From contig CALFTO010000049.1 of assembly GCA_937916195.1 (NCBI GenBank), forward strand, positions 1 to 13,887: a DNA stretch of 13,887 nt, written 5' to 3'. Source of the DNA: an uncultured Clostridia bacterium (GTDB lineage Bacteria; Bacillota; Clostridia; Oscillospirales; Acutalibacteraceae). The notes under the pieces are model-generated. The model was not told the origin of the DNA. It ran no database searches and worked only from the letters and a program-made list of their open reading frames with translations. The position numbers and the translations under genes are program-made. Shown piece after piece: positions 12,328 to 13,887 of the stretch. Numbering within the stretch: position 1 is the first letter of the stretch; every line of letters starts with the position of its first letter.

Positions 12328-13422
12328 TTATTTTGATTTCTTTTTCAAACCAATCAATGCCATTCCGCTGATTGCCATTGCAACAAAAACGGGTGTAATT
12401 GATGTGTTGTAATCTGTGTTTGGAATTTCAACATCCGTTACAAGATTATCATCGTTTTCGTTTTTATCTGTTGCATTTGTATTCTTATCTTCTTTAATTT
12501 CAAATTTAGTTGTTGCCTCGCCGTCGGTGAATACAACTGATACTGTATGCTCACCTGCGTCAAGTGTTTTGAGATAATCAGCCTTAAACTCAATTATTGT
12601 ACTGCCCTCTGTTGCGGTATAATTACTGCTGTCAACAAGCTCACCGTCAACCTTAACACCTGTAAATTTATCAAAATCACCGTCAGCCTTAATTGTGAGT
12701 GTATTTAAATTCACAACAGAATTCGCACCCTCGATAATTGAATAATCTTTCGGCTCTTCGTAATTCACATCTAATAATGAAATATCGATTTTTTCTATTT
12801 CTGCGGGAATATCACCGTAATAGTAACATTCATCATATATATCCCAATACTGTCCATATTCAAAAGAAATTAAATCATATGGATAATTATAACCATTGTT
12901 ACATTCACCACCATATCCGAAATAAAATTCAACTCTCGCAACACAAGCACCATCACTTGAAGGCTTACAGGAGTTGTCATCAAAAATTGATGTCATTAGG
13001 CTATAGACATGTACAGTCCCATTACTATTATCTGGATATGCATCATATATATCATTTATTTGAGCTTCAAAACCTATGCCGTCTCCCCACTCAGCACCCC
13101 ATTCCGCGCGATACATCTCTCCTGCAAGATACTCTCCATTCGTTTTAAAAATAACTTTACCGCCATCTTCTAAAAATGAAAACCTGTAAACAGGAATATT
13201 ATCCTCATATACTATACCTACTTTTTCATAAACGCCTGTTAATTCGTAGGTCACTTCTGTTCCGGGAATTTGAACTGTTACATTCTCAACATAGTTATAC
13301 TCAATGTCTGTTCCGGGGATAGTTGAAGCCACTCTGTTGAGTGTATCTGTCGCTGTTACGGAAGTCATAACGGATAAACACATTACAACCGCTAATGCTA
13401 ATGTTATAATTTTCTTTTTCAT
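12328..13422 (-). CDS. Exported, C-terminally anchored surface protein with X2-like domain
   Basis: The 364-residue precursor has a signal peptide (KKK, hydrophobic core, likely cut after TSVTA near residue 24) and ends with a hydrophobic helix (about 341-358) and KKKSK, the layout of a wall-sorted or membrane-tethered protein. The motif before the helix is IPNTD (333-337), not a classical LPxTG or NPxTG, so sortase use is uncertain. Residues about 227-309 (YSIIEGANSVV to KFEI, with KFTGVKVDGELVDSSNY and TLDAGEHTVSVVFTDG) match an immunoglobulin-like X2-type domain common in Clostridia surface proteins. The Tyr/Asp-rich middle (60-225), with four cysteines (152, 160, 174, 199), is unrecognised. 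Two IPGT(D/E) motifs occur at 35-39 and 52-56. The start has GGAGGT (13434-13429) 6 bases upstream. Ligand unknown. Confidence 0.88.
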   Translation of the reverse strand: MKKKIITLALAVVMCLSVMTSVTATDTLNRVASTIPGTDIEYNYVENVTVQIPGTEVTYELTGVYEKVGIVYEDNIPVYRFSFLEDGGKVIFKTNGEYLAGEMYRAEWGAEWGDGIGFEAQINDIYDAYPDNSNGTVHVYSLMTSIFDDNSCKPSSDGACVARVEFYFGYGGECNNGYNYPYDLISFEYGQYWDIYDECYYYGDIPAEIEKIDISLLDVNYEEPKDYSIIEGANSVVNLNTLTIKADGDFDKFTGVKVDGELVDSSNYTATEGSTIIEFKADYLKTLDAGEHTVSVVFTDGEATTKFEIKEDKNTNATDKNENDDNLVTDVEIPNTDYNTSITPVFVAMAISGMALIGLKKKSK

Positions 13423-13454
13423 TTTTATACCTCCAAAATGTATCAATTTACTAA

Positions 13455-13483
13455 ATATTAACACATAAGTATTCAAATGTCAA
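13455..13483 (-). promoter_or_regulatory. Promoter of the surface-protein gene
   Basis: On the minus strand, perfect TTGACA (13483-13478), 17 bp, and TAATAT (13460-13455), 21 bases ahead of the GGAGG site. Near-consensus, so expression is probably limited by a repressor. Confidence 0.8.
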
Positions 13484-13495
13484 CATATGTATTCA
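13460..13495. promoter_or_regulatory. Paired direct repeats, operator candidate in the divergent promoter
   Basis: ACATAAGTATTCA (13463-13475) and ACATATGTATTCA (13483-13495) are identical at 12 of 13 positions and spaced 20 bp, about two helical turns. The first fills the -10/-35 spacer of the surface-protein promoter and the second starts at its -35 edge. The adjacent XRE protein is the obvious candidate binder (inferred). Confidence 0.55.
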
Positions 13496-13539
13496 TAGCA
13501 AACTAAAAATTAGCATACACTTATTATGAGGTGATGTTA

Positions 13540-13776
13540 ATGTTTACTCCAACTCTTGACCCTGTTATAGTTGGTAATGTTATTGCAGATTTCAGAAAGA
13601 AAAAAGGTGTTTCACAAGAGGTTTTAAGCGGTTTAGCGGATATAGGCAGAACTCACCTTTCGGCAATTGAGCGCGGAGAAAGAAAGCCCACATTAGAAAC
13701 CCTTTACCGTATTTCGTGTGCATTAGATATAAAAATGAGTGATGTTATTAAAGAAATTGAATGTAGGATAGAATAA
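13540..13776 (+). CDS. XRE/Cro-family transcriptional regulator
   Basis: The 78-residue protein is a single Cro/C1-type HTH domain: NVIADFRKKKGVSQEVLSGLADIGRTHLSAIERGERKPTLETLYRISCALDIKMSDVI (about residues 13-70), the classical five-helix module. No ligand or oligomerisation domain is present. I choose the ATG at 13540, 6 bases after GAGGTG (13528-13533); the GTG at 13531 overlaps that site and the ATG at 13534 is too close. It is transcribed away from the surface-protein gene, and the 117-bp gap holds that gene's promoter and a pair of direct repeats, so it probably controls the surface protein and perhaps itself. No clear -35/-10 of its own and no terminator are seen. Some small XRE proteins of this kind lie in mobile elements, and the region after it is repeat-rich. 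Confidence 0.9.
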   Translation: MFTPTLDPVIVGNVIADFRKKKGVSQEVLSGLADIGRTHLSAIERGERKPTLETLYRISCALDIKMSDVIKEIECRIE

Positions 13777-13818
13777 ACAACAAATGTAATATAAAAATTT
13801 ATTCAAACATAATAACTA

Positions 13819-13840
13819 TGTAGGGGCAGGTCTCCTGTCA
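13819..13840 (+). repeat. TGTAGGG-type hairpin repeat, copy 5, truncated
   Basis: The first 17 bases equal those of copy 3 at 12182 (TGTAGGGGCAGG then TCTCC), but the complementary CCTGCCC arm is missing and the sequence changes abruptly to TGTCAAGAG. The break suggests a deletion or an insertion in the repeat. Confidence 0.6.
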
Positions 13841-13845
13841 AGAGT

Positions 13846-13883
13846 ATGATTGTATACAGTAGTGTAAGATGATTGTATACAGT
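13846..13883 (+). repeat. Two direct repeats with TGTATACA core at the window edge
   Basis: ATGATTGTATACAGT occurs at 13846-13860 and 13869-13883, a 23-bp period, each containing the palindrome TGTATACA. The set may continue past the window. It could be a pair of regulator sites, a tandem repeat or the edge of a mobile element. Confidence 0.6.
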
Positions 13884-13887
13884 TTAG

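Noticed and set aside
12738..13148. 136-codon plus-strand frame rich in His and Tyr
   Set aside because: It is antisense to the surface-protein gene, which has a signal peptide, ribosome binding site, promoter and terminator.

Overview
The window looks like chromosomal DNA of a gut-type Clostridia bacterium (Oscillospiraceae/Ruminococcaceae or a close relative). The basis is AT-leaning codon use, strong GGAGG-type ribosome binding sites, TTGACA/TATAAT promoters, Firmicutes-like protein families (EF-G paralogue, short RlmD-type methyltransferase, intracellular GH35, GPH sugar symporter, YmfI-type SDR, BspA-type LRR) and dense hairpin-forming intergenic repeats. No phage, plasmid, CRISPR, toxin-antitoxin or secretion locus is visible, and no clear new multi-gene system was found.

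Layout. 1-630 (+): 3' end of an EF-G-type GTPase, then a strong terminator. 690-1361: a five-hairpin repeat that supplies the C-terminus of a small HTH protein (minus strand), then a striking eight-hairpin array. 1364-4360 (minus): a membrane-anchored nucleotide-sugar dehydratase/epimerase followed by ilvE, probably one transcript. 4519-8572 (+): an orphan 104-aa protein, an RlmD/RlmC-type rRNA methyltransferase, DUF4177-like and DUF4375-like small proteins and a cytoplasmic GH35 beta-galactosidase, with two repeat insertions in the gaps. 8627-9346 (minus): an SDR enzyme. 9464-9539: tRNA-Thr(CGT). 9625-10434 (+): a leucine-rich-repeat protein. 10476-12029 (minus): a GPH-type sugar:cation symporter with a palindromic operator candidate. 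12328-13422 (minus): an exported, C-terminally anchored protein, divergent from a small XRE regulator (13540-13776, +), with paired direct repeats on the intervening promoter. 13819-13887: a truncated hairpin repeat running into two 15-bp direct repeats.

How the genes may work together. The GH35 enzyme has no signal peptide and so needs imported galactosides. The GPH symporter 2 kb away is a plausible but unproven supplier. The XRE gene and the surface-protein gene form a likely regulator-target pair. The other genes look like unrelated housekeeping loci. The features least explained by ordinary genes are the repeats: three architectures of short hairpins, one with visible stem covariation between copies, two of which have been absorbed into the ends of reading frames.
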